From an uncultured Lachnospiraceae bacterium (lineage in GTDB: Bacteria; Bacillota; Clostridia; Lachnospirales; Lachnospiraceae), in NCBI GenBank assembly GCA_947567595.1, contig CANOMQ010000008.1, positions 48,296 through 112,295 on the forward strand: a stretch of 64,000 nucleotides of DNA. The letters are read 5' to 3'. A program made the position numbers and the translations under genes. Shown here one piece after another: positions 8,917 through 17,602 of the stretch. The notes under the pieces are model-generated. The model was not told the origin of the DNA. It saw only the letters and a list, made by a program, of their open reading frames with translations, and did not search any database. Every line of letters begins with the position of its first letter. The first letter of the stretch is position 1.

Positions 8917-9085
8917 CTTCTATTTCCTTCCTGTTTGTGTCTTTATCATATCATTATGCCACCCCAAATTCAAGAATTTCACAACATGAAACACGTTTAA
9001 AGACTGAATTTACAAAAACAGAGCCATCATTCCACAGCCAGCACCCCCACCATGAAACAACAGCCCTGTTAAACAATCCTTCTAA

Positions 9086-9304
9086 TCAGTCAAAATCAAA
9101 CTTCGTAAACCGTTTTGCCATATCCCGGTACCGGAAGCGTACCATCTCGTTCTTCTCGAGCACGTCCGCCTCCTTGCCTGTGTACTGGCAGCGCATACAG
9201 TAAAACTCGTCCTTTTCCTTGTCGTAAAACATATCGATATCCAAGTCCCTCATAAAGCACGAAGGACATCTGTAATTTAATTTGCCTTTTCTACCTTGAG
9301 ACAT
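9086..9304 (-). CDS. Zinc-ribbon small protein, 72 aa
   Basis: This is a short cytoplasmic protein with two Cys pairs, CPSC near residue 13 and CMRC near residue 36, the pattern of a treble-clef or zinc-ribbon fold. The C-terminus is charged and aromatic (RFRYRDMAKRFTKFDFD). A strong site AAGGAGG precedes the ATG, which lies inside the last 28 bases of the upstream gene, so the two are coupled. The function is unknown; nucleic-acid binding or a metal-stabilised adaptor are possible. Confidence 0.75.
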   Translation of the reverse strand: MSQGRKGKLNYRCPSCFMRDLDIDMFYDKEKDEFYCMRCQYTGKEADVLEKNEMVRFRYRDMAKRFTKFDFD

Positions 9305-11148
9305 GTCGCAAATACCTCCTTATTCCTGAGCGTGGTCGTGTAGCCTAATGTGAGCATTGGTGAGAATGCATAGCCCTCCTTCACATAGCCCGTGAAGTCT
9401 GTTCCGCAGGCTGCCATTGATACCTTCGTTTCAATCGGCGGAATGACTGCCGACACCTCCTTTGCACCTGCAAGGCTTTCCTCCCTGCACTTGTATGCGT
9501 AGTCGATGGTCTTTGTCTCGTTCTCACCCACGCAGCGAAGCGTAATGCCGTTCATATCCTCCGAGTACTCCGTCGTACCGTAGCAGCAAACGATATACTC
9601 GTTGATTTCCACCTCTGCGTCCGGCTTTGACATCTCCAAAATCGTACGCTCAATCTTAATATCCGAGCTGCCTTCCTCAAAGATAACCCTTGACTGCAAT
9701 TTCACCGTCAAATCATAAAACTCAATATCCACCGGGTCCAGCGTCAGGATACGCGTCTTACCCTGTCCATTCGCATTCGGCTCCTCCGAAAAATGCGCTT
9801 TCGTACGGCATAAGCAAAGGTCAACCTCCTCGCCGTTATAACATACCTTCGCACTCCTGACCGTGCCCTCGCCTGCGTAATGCGTGAAGTAACCCGCCCG
9901 GTACTTCTCCTGAATAAGGAACGGATACGACGCGTCCCAAACGTGCTTTGTCCCGATACCAGTCTGCCACTCAAGCTTTGCGGCATACGGACGCAAGTCC
10001 ACAATCGCGCCGCCCTGATCCATGTTGACGCACGCCCTCATAAACGGGTCACAGTACCAGAAAAGCTGTTTCTCGGAACCATATAAAATATCTCTCCAAA
10101 GCGCACACTCCGGCTCCGTGTAAACGCCCTTTGTCACGCCCTTCTTCTCCCTGTAGTAATCGGCAAACTCCGACATGGTCATATCGTCAAGCTTTCCCTC
10201 TTTTTTCAACTGCCCGTAATATGCGCAGCCGTCCTCATACGACTTTAACAAAAGCTCATACGGCGCTTCCCAGCGCCCCATCTTGTTCATCCAGCCGGGG
10301 CCGACAAACATCATATTGTAAGCGTAGCCGTTATTGTATTTCTCCAAATCCCTGTACTGGTCAATCAGGTTGTACATGTAAGGAAAATCCCATGTCTTGG
10401 AATCATAAATCATGCCGCGCAAGACGTTTTGCGGGTGCGTGCCGAAGTTCGAGCCGTTTCCGTCATAGCACGCAATCAAATCCCTTGACAAATGCGGGAT
10501 TGCCACAATGCCCGAATCCTCCGCCTCGTTTGCGGCAGGTGCATGTGTATTCTGCTTTGAGGGAATCCACGGTGCCCACGGGCCGCCGTCCATAAAAGTA
10601 TACCACGAATTGTTGCAGGTATGGTATGCCTTCGGGCCTTCCTCCCAGCAGGTCGCAACGGCACATTTTACCATCGGATATTTGCTCTTTATGTAATTAA
10701 TAAGGTCTGCGTCCATATAATAAGAGCCTGTCGACTCGGGATAAAAGCCGAACCGCTCATGGAATTTGCCAAACACATCGTCCACAATCGATTTTTTATC
10801 TTCCATGGAAAACATCCAAATGCAGAAGTCCTTCGTCTTATACTTCTCGCGAAACTCCGTGCAGGGAAGCCCTAACAAGGTGAGCGCAATCTCATCACCA
10901 TATTGTTCGTGGTGCTCCTTTGCAAGCGCAACCGCCTCATCGTTGAACAGGCTTGCGTACGTCATCTGAATGGTTGTCTTCAAGCCATTTTTGTGCGCAC
11001 ACTCCTGCTGCGTCTTAAAAATGTCGAGCGACTCCGTAAGCAGCGCTTTTCTTCCGATATCCTCCGTTTTTCCATGCCCTGTCACCTTTTCCGCATATTC
11101 CGGAACCATCTCCGGGCGATGGATAATATTTACCACAAATTTATCCAC
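9277..11148 (-). CDS. Uncharacterised deacetylase/GH57-like barrel protein
   Basis: This 623-residue protein has no signal peptide. The start was set at the GTG (11148) because GAAGGAGG lies just before it; an in-frame ATG seven codons upstream would put the start before its own ribosome site. The first 350 residues read like a polysaccharide-deacetylase or GH57-type (beta/alpha) barrel: IQMTYASLFND, ESTGSYYMDADLINYIKSKY and a Trp-rich GGPWAPWIPSK segment. The remainder is beta-rich. It sits downstream of an AraC regulator, galT and a GH53 galactanase, suggesting a role in carbohydrate breakdown. The biochemical activity is not identifiable by eye. Confidence 0.6.
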   Translation of the reverse strand: MDKFVVNIIHRPEMVPEYAEKVTGHGKTEDIGRKALLTESLDIFKTQQECAHKNGLKTTIQMTYASLFNDEAVALAKEHHEQYGDEIALTLLGLPCTEFREKYKTKDFCIWMFSMEDKKSIVDDVFGKFHERFGFYPESTGSYYMDADLINYIKSKYPMVKCAVATCWEEGPKAYHTCNNSWYTFMDGGPWAPWIPSKQNTHAPAANEAEDSGIVAIPHLSRDLIACYDGNGSNFGTHPQNVLRGMIYDSKTWDFPYMYNLIDQYRDLEKYNNGYAYNMMFVGPGWMNKMGRWEAPYELLLKSYEDGCAYYGQLKKEGKLDDMTMSEFADYYREKKGVTKGVYTEPECALWRDILYGSEKQLFWYCDPFMRACVNMDQGGAIVDLRPYAAKLEWQTGIGTKHVWDASYPFLIQEKYRAGYFTHYAGEGTVRSAKVCYNGEEVDLCLCRTKAHFSEEPNANGQGKTRILTLDPVDIEFYDLTVKLQSRVIFEEGSSDIKIERTILEMSKPDAEVEINEYIVCCYGTTEYSEDMNGITLRCVGENETKTIDYAYKCREESLAGAKEVSAVIPPIETKVSMAACGTDFTGYVKEGYAFSPMLTLGYTTTLRNKEVFATCLKVEKAN

Positions 11149-11269
11149 TGTTCTTCCTCCTTCTATCATCTTATTGCCATTTCACGACGGCTTATAGATG
11201 AAGTATAGCATTTCTGTCTGTTTTTTGTATCCAATATCCATTTAATTTCGTGCAATTTCAACCATTCTG

Positions 11270-12196
11270 TCACCAGCCCTTGAGCGCGGAAATTTTGTAA
11301 TCCGCAAGCTTGCGCTCATGGCTGTCGGGACGCTTTTTCCACTGGTACGGCGAAGTCCCCACAATGCGCCGGAAATTCCTGTTAAAGGTGGACGGGGTGA
11401 CAAAGCCGACCTTCTGCGCCACCTCCTCCATGCTGATGTCCGTCTTGTCAATCAGCTCACACGCTTTTCGGATACGCACGAAATTGACATACTCAATCGG
11501 CGTCATGTTCATTTTTTCCTGAAAAACGCGTCGGAAATGGGTTTCACTCATATGGCAGACCTGCGCCAAATCCGCAATTCGGAAATTGTTGGAATAATTT
11601 TTCTCCACATAATCAATCGCCCGCTCAAGTTGTAACGTTCCGTTGCGGATTTGCGTATGCGCCTCGTTTTTATCATTAAAGCGCGCAATTTCAAACACAA
11701 GCGCATACGCAATGCCCCATATGCACTCCTGATGGTATTCCCCCTTATGCCGAAATTCCTCCAAAAGCGTACGAACCAGCGTCGCAAAAGCCGGGTGCTC
11801 CTGCGCCTGCACAAAAAATGCCCTGTCATTTACCGTCTCCAATATATTGCGAATTTCCTGCGGCGTCCTGTTACTGCGCTTGAGCAGCTCCTTGGGGTCG
11901 ATATAGATATATTCCCAATACGCAACTACCTCCTGATCGCTTCTTGTCACATGCAGGAAATTTGCCGGAATGCAGGATACCATCTGCGCGTCAAAGCGGT
12001 GCATATCCTCCTCAATCACCAAATCACCTGTTCCATAATGGCAGTAGCCGATTTCCAGCAGGTTATGGAAATGAAGATTGTTAATATTTTCACCATATAC
12101 CTGCTTCCACTTGTCGCCGACTAAAACAAGCGCAGGTTTATCATTGGAAAGCTCATAAAATCGAAATTCTGTGGACTCCTTTTTCTTCTTGGACAT
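11270..12196 (-). CDS. AraC-family transcription regulator
   Basis: This is a 308-residue regulator. An N-terminal cupin-like sensing domain (residues about 1-170, with LHFHNLLEIGYCHYG) precedes a C-terminal pair of AraC-type helix-turn-helix motifs (IADLAQVCHMSETHFRRVF and SMEEVAQKVGFVTPSTFNRNFRR). Such proteins usually sense a sugar and activate adjacent catabolic genes. Neighbours are galT and a GH53 galactanase upstream and an unassigned barrel protein downstream, all on the same strand. The downstream gene has a TATACT -10 (11202-11207) but a poor -35, as expected of an activator-dependent promoter. Confidence 0.88.
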   Translation of the reverse strand: MSKKKKESTEFRFYELSNDKPALVLVGDKWKQVYGENINNLHFHNLLEIGYCHYGTGDLVIEEDMHRFDAQMVSCIPANFLHVTRSDQEVVAYWEYIYIDPKELLKRSNRTPQEIRNILETVNDRAFFVQAQEHPAFATLVRTLLEEFRHKGEYHQECIWGIAYALVFEIARFNDKNEAHTQIRNGTLQLERAIDYVEKNYSNNFRIADLAQVCHMSETHFRRVFQEKMNMTPIEYVNFVRIRKACELIDKTDISMEEVAQKVGFVTPSTFNRNFRRIVGTSPYQWKKRPDSHERKLADYKISALKGW

Positions 12197-12254
12197 ATCA
12201 AACCTCCGTCTTGCATAACCTGCGCATTTTCATACAGCTACAAGCACCTGCCTG

Positions 12255-13772
12255 TTATGGCTGCAGGCTCCCGATAAAACGCATAAACGCTGCCTGCCCC
12301 TTCTCGTCCCGCTTATAAACGCCGGCGTGCTCAAGCACCTGACCAAAAACAATGCCGACCTCCTTTTGCAGGATTTCCATAACATTCTCTTTCGTCACGG
12401 TATCATATTTTGGCAGGATTTCCTCCACCCAGTCCGCGTGCTTTTCGAGCGTTTCATCGGCACGAATATCCGCCTGATTGACAATCGCGTCAGCTAAAAG
12501 CTCAAGCTCTGACTTTAGGCGCGACGGCAGTACGGCAAGTCCCATGACCTCAATTAATCCGATGTTTTCCTTCTTAATATGATGTAATTCTGCGTGCGGG
12601 TGGTAAACGCCAAGCGGGTGCTCCTCGGTCGTGATGTTGTTGCGCAGCACAAGGTCAAGCTCATAATTCCCACCGCGCTTTCTTGCAATCGGCGTAATCG
12701 TATTGTGCGGCTCGCCGTCCGTCTCGGCAAAGATAAACGCGTCCTCGTCCGTATAGCCCCGCCACTTATTTAAAATAATGTCCGCAAGCGCAATAATGCG
12801 GTTATAGTCCGCATGGGAAAGACGGATTACCGACATCGGCCACTTCACAATGCCTGACGCAATGTCCTCAAAGCCCTTTACCACAAGGGTTTTTTCTACC
12901 GGAGCCTTCGCCATCGCAAACTCGTAGCAGCCGCCCTGAAAATGGTCGTGGCTTAAAATCGAACCGCCGACAATCGGCAAATCCGCGTTGGAGCCGACAA
13001 AATAATGCGGAAACTGCTCCACAAAATGAAAGAGCTTGACAAACGTGTCATGATTGATTTTCATCGGAATGTGCTGCGAATTAAACACAATGCAGTGCTC
13101 GTTATAATATACATAAGGAGAGTACTGGAAGCCCCACTGGTTTCCCTGAATTTCCACGGGGATAATCCTGTGGTTCTGCCTTGCGGGGTGGTTTACCCGT
13201 CCGGCATAGCCCTCGTTTTCCATACAAAGCTGGCATTTCGGATAGCCGCTCTGCTTTGCGTTTTTCGCCGCCGCAATCGCCTTCGGGTCCTTCTCCGGCT
13301 TGGAGAGATTAATCGTAATATCCATCTCGCCATACTCCGTGCCCGCCTTCCACTTCCTGTCGCGCGCAATGCGGTAGCGCCGGATATAGTCCGTATTCTG
13401 ACTAAACGCATAGTACCAGTCTGTCGCCGCCTTTGCGCCCTGTTCCTCATAAATATGGTTGAAGGTATAAATCACATCGGACGGGCGCGGCACAAGCCTT
13501 CCCATAATCTTCGTATCAAACAAATCCCTGTAGACAATGCTGTCGTCCGTCAAAAGCCCATGCGCTGCCGCATAGTCAAGCAGCTCCTTTAACAAGCCCT
13601 CCAAATCAAATTCTGCCGGATCTTTTATTTCAGGAAGCGTCTCCGGCTCCTCATAATCCTCAATGCCAAACAGCTCCAAAAGGCTGTTGATTGCATAAAT
13701 CCTGTCCGTCTCATCTAAAAGTCCTGCTGTCATCGCATATTGTACCAGTGTGGCGATATTCTCTGTAATCAT
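12255..13772 (-). CDS. galT: UDP-glucose--hexose-1-phosphate uridylyltransferase, type 2
   Basis: This is a Leloir-pathway enzyme exchanging UMP between UDP-glucose and galactose-1-phosphate. The 505-residue length and sequence (IYAINSLLELFG, GYPKCQLCMENEGYAGR, ILSHDHFQGGCYEFAM) fit the Gram-positive type 2 GalT family, which is longer than the E. coli enzyme. The start at ATG 13772 follows AAAGGAGG and overlaps the GH53 stop by four bases, so galactanase and GalT are made together. No galK or galE is present in the window. Confidence 0.92.
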   Translation of the reverse strand: MITENIATLVQYAMTAGLLDETDRIYAINSLLELFGIEDYEEPETLPEIKDPAEFDLEGLLKELLDYAAAHGLLTDDSIVYRDLFDTKIMGRLVPRPSDVIYTFNHIYEEQGAKAATDWYYAFSQNTDYIRRYRIARDRKWKAGTEYGEMDITINLSKPEKDPKAIAAAKNAKQSGYPKCQLCMENEGYAGRVNHPARQNHRIIPVEIQGNQWGFQYSPYVYYNEHCIVFNSQHIPMKINHDTFVKLFHFVEQFPHYFVGSNADLPIVGGSILSHDHFQGGCYEFAMAKAPVEKTLVVKGFEDIASGIVKWPMSVIRLSHADYNRIIALADIILNKWRGYTDEDAFIFAETDGEPHNTITPIARKRGGNYELDLVLRNNITTEEHPLGVYHPHAELHHIKKENIGLIEVMGLAVLPSRLKSELELLADAIVNQADIRADETLEKHADWVEEILPKYDTVTKENVMEILQKEVGIVFGQVLEHAGVYKRDEKGQAAFMRFIGSLQP

Positions 13773-14914
13773 GATTTTCCTCCTTTAACGATTTCATCCT
13801 GCGGTTGATATGCCTTGATTACCTGCAATGCCGGAAGCGCGTTTCCGTCGTAATCAAAAAGCGCCTGATTTGCCCATTCGTTTCCGCATGGCCCCTTTTC
13901 CTGAATATAAGGAAGCGATGTTTCCGTCGCCCAGCCGCTGCCGCTTACGGGAAGCCACGCAGGCTCCCAGTAGAAAAAGCCCCTGCCCTTCTTTTCCGGC
14001 ACGTTTTCAAGCGTCTGCAAAAACGCCTTCATAAAGTCACACTGCCCCTCCTTTGTCATGGCAAACGGCACCTTCGCGCAAAGCTCGGGCTTGGTCGCCA
14101 TGCCCTTTCGCTTGTCGGGTGCAAGCTTTTCATACGCAATATAATCCTGCGTTGTATGCCCCATTGACACCTCGGCAACAACCAGCTCCTTTCCATAGCG
14201 AACCGCAATGTCGTTCATGTTGTTTGCAAGGTCGTCGAGTGAGCCATGCCAAAACGGATAATACGAAAGCCCGATAATGTCAAAATCGGCGCCTTTATTT
14301 TCATATATGTACTGGTCAAACCATGTGCGGTAAAGCTCATTCTTTCCGCCGTTGTCCAAATGAATCATAACCCTTGCAGCCGGACACGCCTCCCTGACCG
14401 CCCGTACTCCGGCACTTACAAAGCGCGCAATATTGTCATAATGCGGCACCTGTCCCTCCGGCCAGAGCAGACCGTTTGTCAGCTCATTTCCGACCTGAAC
14501 CATATCGGGCACCGCACCGTCGCGGGCAAAATCTGCGAGTGTCTGCTTCGTAAAATCATACACCGCCTGCTCAAGCTGCTCCACATTATAGCCTTCCCAC
14601 GCCTTGGGTTTGCGCTGTTTTCCGGGGTCTGTCCAAAAATCACTGTAATGAAAATCCAGCAGAAATCCAAGCCCTGCCGCCTTTACGCGCTTTGCCATGC
14701 GAAGCGTCGCCGCATAGTCGTTGTTTCCGCCGCCATAGGGCACACCCTCCGGCGATTTGGGATCGTTCCAAAGACGCAGGCGGATATAATTGACATCATA
14801 GCTTTTCAGGATTTCAATCAAATCCCCTTCCCTGCCATTATCGAAAAACCGCGCGCCGAGCCGTTCAATTTCATCAAGCGATGAAATATCCATTCCTTTC
14901 ATATAGTCCGACAT
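13769..14914 (-). CDS. GH53 endo-beta-1,4-galactanase, cytoplasmic
   Basis: Glycoside hydrolase family 53 enzymes cut beta-1,4-galactan and its oligomers. The ATG at 14914 was chosen because GGAGG lies six bases ahead of it; the GTG two codons upstream has no room for a ribosome site. The protein is 381 residues. The catalytic pair is visible as Glu in VGNELTNG (about 144) and Glu in VVAEVSMG (about 248), and the N-terminal KGMDISSL is typical. There is no signal peptide, so it probably acts on imported galacto-oligosaccharides. It is coupled to galT, which would process the released galactose after phosphorylation. Confidence 0.9.
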   Translation of the reverse strand: MSDYMKGMDISSLDEIERLGARFFDNGREGDLIEILKSYDVNYIRLRLWNDPKSPEGVPYGGGNNDYAATLRMAKRVKAAGLGFLLDFHYSDFWTDPGKQRKPKAWEGYNVEQLEQAVYDFTKQTLADFARDGAVPDMVQVGNELTNGLLWPEGQVPHYDNIARFVSAGVRAVREACPAARVMIHLDNGGKNELYRTWFDQYIYENKGADFDIIGLSYYPFWHGSLDDLANNMNDIAVRYGKELVVAEVSMGHTTQDYIAYEKLAPDKRKGMATKPELCAKVPFAMTKEGQCDFMKAFLQTLENVPEKKGRGFFYWEPAWLPVSGSGWATETSLPYIQEKGPCGNEWANQALFDYDGNALPALQVIKAYQPQDEIVKGGKS

Positions 14915-14965
14915 AATCACCCTCCGTTTCCTATTTAAAATATTTGAAAAAACCGCTTAAATCAT

Positions 14966-15691
14966 TTATATTTTATCAATTACAGCCGCATTCGTAAACA
15001 AAATTTCCTCCAATTCCTCCAAATTTTTTATCTCATAATCAATACGCAGTCCCTTTGTATTCTGAAGTCCCTCGGGATTGTACCAGCAGCACACAATTCC
15101 CGCATTGTTTCCGCCCTGCATGTCGCTTGTGAGGGAGTCGCCGACAATCATGATTTCGTCTTTTTGGAATGTCCCAAACCGCGAAAGCGCCTCGAATGTA
15201 TATTCGAAAAACCCGGCATTTGGCTTCTGCACCCCGATTTCGTCCGAAATCATCACTGCGTCAAACAGCTTGTCAAAGCCTGACGCCGCAAGCTTTCTTC
15301 TCTGCGCCGCAACCGTTCCGTTTGTCGCGGCAGCCTGTATCATTCCCCGCGCCCGAAGCGATTCCACAAGCGTTTTCGCATTGTCGTTAAAAAAGACCTT
15401 ATCGCCCATTCGTAGCTGATATTCCTCATTAAACGGCTCCGCTTTTTCTTTTGGAAGTCCCTCGGTCTCAAAAAATTCAAGGAAGCGTCCTATCAGCACC
15501 TCCTGCTTGCTTATCTCGTTTCGCTCAAGACGCTCCCAATACTTTATATTAATCGCGGCGTAACGCTCCACCATCTCATCGGTACAGACGCCCATATCCA
15601 AAACCGCAAAGCATTTTTTCATGGCGTAATTCTCCGCCTTTGCGAAATTCAAGAGCGTCCCGTCAATATCCCACAATACCACCTTAATCAT
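14966..15691 (-). CDS. HAD-superfamily phosphatase, YjjG-like nucleotidase
   Basis: This is a cytoplasmic haloacid-dehalogenase fold hydrolase of 241 residues. Motif I is WDIDGTLLNF (Asp 8 and 10), motif II is around AAATNGTVAAQRRKL, and motif III/IV is the Lys in VQKPN plus IMIVGDSLTSDM. The cap sequence YAAINIKYWERLERNEISKQEVL resembles the YjjG non-canonical pyrimidine nucleotidase subgroup. The start was moved to the ATG at 15691, behind ACGGAGGAAACAG, because the longer frame adds a hydrophobic stretch with no ribosome site. It lies upstream of the galactanase gene on the same strand. Confidence 0.85.
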   Translation of the reverse strand: MIKVVLWDIDGTLLNFAKAENYAMKKCFAVLDMGVCTDEMVERYAAINIKYWERLERNEISKQEVLIGRFLEFFETEGLPKEKAEPFNEEYQLRMGDKVFFNDNAKTLVESLRARGMIQAAATNGTVAAQRRKLAASGFDKLFDAVMISDEIGVQKPNAGFFEYTFEALSRFGTFQKDEIMIVGDSLTSDMQGGNNAGIVCCWYNPEGLQNTKGLRIDYEIKNLEELEEILFTNAAVIDKI

Positions 15692-15823
15692 CTGTTTCCT
15701 CCGTTTCTGCAAAAATAGAAAAGCCCAAAAATAAAAGTAAAACCTAAACATATCCTATCATACGCACCTGCAAAATTCTATATACTTTCCAAAATAACAC
15801 CCCAAAAACACGCAAAACCGTGG

Positions 15824-15871
15824 TTCACAGTTTCTTCACGAAATTCACAGTTTCATCACATTTAGGTAACA
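15824..15871 (+). promoter_or_regulatory. Array of TTCACA-type direct repeats upstream of htrA
   Basis: Five related hexamers occur on one strand: TTCACA 15824, TTCACG 15835, TTCACA 15844, ATCACA 15855 and GTAACA 15866. Within pairs the step is 11 bases, about one helical turn. This is the pattern bound by OmpR/PhoP-family response regulators, including CssR-like secretion-stress regulators. A possible -10, TATATT, lies at 15892-15897 without a good -35, which suits an activated promoter. The regulator is inferred. Confidence 0.6.
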
Positions 15872-15976
15872 TTTAAAACACAAATTGGGTTTATATTTAG
15901 TATTGTCAACAGGAAAGCAAAACCGAACAGGAAAAAAAATAAAACAAGATTATCATGAAGAAGGAGCGATTTCATT

Positions 15977-17515
15977 ATGTATGATAACAATGACAGCTAT
16001 TCACAGGAAACAAACAACACTTCCACAAACGGCGGGTATCAGGAATATTACTACACCACCGGAAGCAAGTACAGTCAGACCATTGATGTCAACCCCGACA
16101 AGAAAAAAAGGAAAAAAGGCAATGGTTTTGGAAAAAAGGTGGTCAGCGTCGCCTGTCTCGGACTGGTGTTCGGAGTGACGGCAGGTGCGGTGTTCAGCGT
16201 TCCCGCCTACATGAGTGTCAAGGAATTAAATCAGGCAAAGGCGGCACTGGAGCAGGCACAGGCGCAGACAGGTGACAGCCTTCCCGGGACACAAGGCTCT
16301 GCATCCCTCTCCACGACCACAAACGGACTTACGACCTCGAACGCCGCATACTCCAAAAACAAGGTTGACGCCAATATCGCGGCAATTGCAAAGAACTGCC
16401 TGCCAAGCGTCGTTTCCATTACCAATAAGGGTGTCACGGAGGTGCAGACATTCTTTGGCAAATATTTGCAGGATACGGAGGGCAGCGGCTCCGGTATCAT
16501 TATCGGCGAGAACGACACGGAGCTGTTAATTGTCACAAACTATCATGTGGTATCGGGCGGCAATGAACTGACGGTTGTGTTCAGCTATGACGAGGACAGC
16601 GACGATCCGTCCATTGTAACCGCAAAAATCAAGGGCTATGACGCGGACAAGGATTTGGCAGTCATCGCCGTTCCCTTAAGCGAGGTTACCGATGAAATGC
16701 GTGCGCAAATCAAGGTCGCAACCATCGGCAGCTCCTCTGACCTTGAGCTTGGGCAGGAGGTTGTCGCAATCGGAAACGCACTCGGCTATGGTCAGTCCGT
16801 TACAACCGGTATCATCAGTGCGTTAAACCGCGAAGTCACTGTCTCTGATGACAACGGCGGTACGATTACCAACAAATTAATTCAGACCGACGCCGCAATC
16901 AATCCCGGAAACTCCGGCGGTGCGCTTTTAAATATGAACGGAGAGTTAATTGGTATCAATTCGGTGAAGGTTTCCTCAAGCTCCGTTGAGGGCATGGGTT
17001 ATGCCATTCCGATTTCCGACGTGCAGTCAATTATCGAGGAGCTGATGTTAAAGGAGAGCCGCGAGGTGGTTTCCGAAAGCGCACAGGGGTATCTTGGCAT
17101 TAGCGGTACCGATGTGACAAACGAAATCAACGAAACCTATGATTTGCCGCTTGGCGTGTTTATCACCAAGATTTATGACGGCTCGCCCGCCGCTTCCGCT
17201 GGGCTTGCAAAGGGCAATATCATCACAAAATTTGACGGGCAGACCATCAAGACATGGAATGACTTGGTAACCGTCCTGACCTACTACCGCGCAGGCGAGA
17301 CCGTTGATGTCGTTGCAATGGTTCAGGGTGCAGACGGCTATGTGGAAAAGACCTTTACGCTTATGCTTGGGACAAAGGAGAGCTTTGGCGGGGAAACCCT
17401 ATCGCCAAACAAGCAGGATACAGACAGGGACGCCGGACAGGACGACAGAAATGAAATGGAAATTCCTGAGAATGGGTATTTTGATCCGTTTGAGTTCTTC
17501 TGGTCAATGCCTTAA
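15977..17515 (+). CDS. htrA: HtrA/DegP-like membrane-anchored serine protease
   Basis: This 512-residue surface quality-control protease has a cytoplasmic N-terminal tail rich in Asn, Ser and Tyr (1-50) and one membrane anchor (about 53-75). A Ser/Thr-rich linker leads to the trypsin-like domain, with the catalytic triad His about 190 (NYHVVS), Asp about 226 (DKDLAV) and Ser about 313 (NPGNSGGAL). A single PDZ domain follows (about 375-470). The protein domain faces outside. The ATG at 15977 follows GAAGGAGCG. An array of direct repeats upstream suggests two-component control, and a bidirectional terminator ends the unit. Confidence 0.93.
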   Translation: MYDNNDSYSQETNNTSTNGGYQEYYYTTGSKYSQTIDVNPDKKKRKKGNGFGKKVVSVACLGLVFGVTAGAVFSVPAYMSVKELNQAKAALEQAQAQTGDSLPGTQGSASLSTTTNGLTTSNAAYSKNKVDANIAAIAKNCLPSVVSITNKGVTEVQTFFGKYLQDTEGSGSGIIIGENDTELLIVTNYHVVSGGNELTVVFSYDEDSDDPSIVTAKIKGYDADKDLAVIAVPLSEVTDEMRAQIKVATIGSSSDLELGQEVVAIGNALGYGQSVTTGIISALNREVTVSDDNGGTITNKLIQTDAAINPGNSGGALLNMNGELIGINSVKVSSSSVEGMGYAIPISDVQSIIEELMLKESREVVSESAQGYLGISGTDVTNEINETYDLPLGVFITKIYDGSPAASAGLAKGNIITKFDGQTIKTWNDLVTVLTYYRAGETVDVVAMVQGADGYVEKTFTLMLGTKESFGGETLSPNKQDTDRDAGQDDRNEMEIPENGYFDPFEFFWSMP

Positions 17516-17555
17516 TTACGCCCCCCCTTTCATTATTAACATAGATTTTTACAAT

Positions 17556-17594
17556 AAAAAAATGCAAACCACGCGCAATGGTTTGCATTTTTTT
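17556..17594. terminator. Bidirectional terminator between htrA and psuG
   Basis: Arms of 16 bases (AAAAAAATGCAAACCA and its complement) flank the loop CGCGCAA, with A and T runs at either end. It serves convergent htrA and psuG. Confidence 0.9.
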
Positions 17595-17602
17595 ATTACG
17601 AA

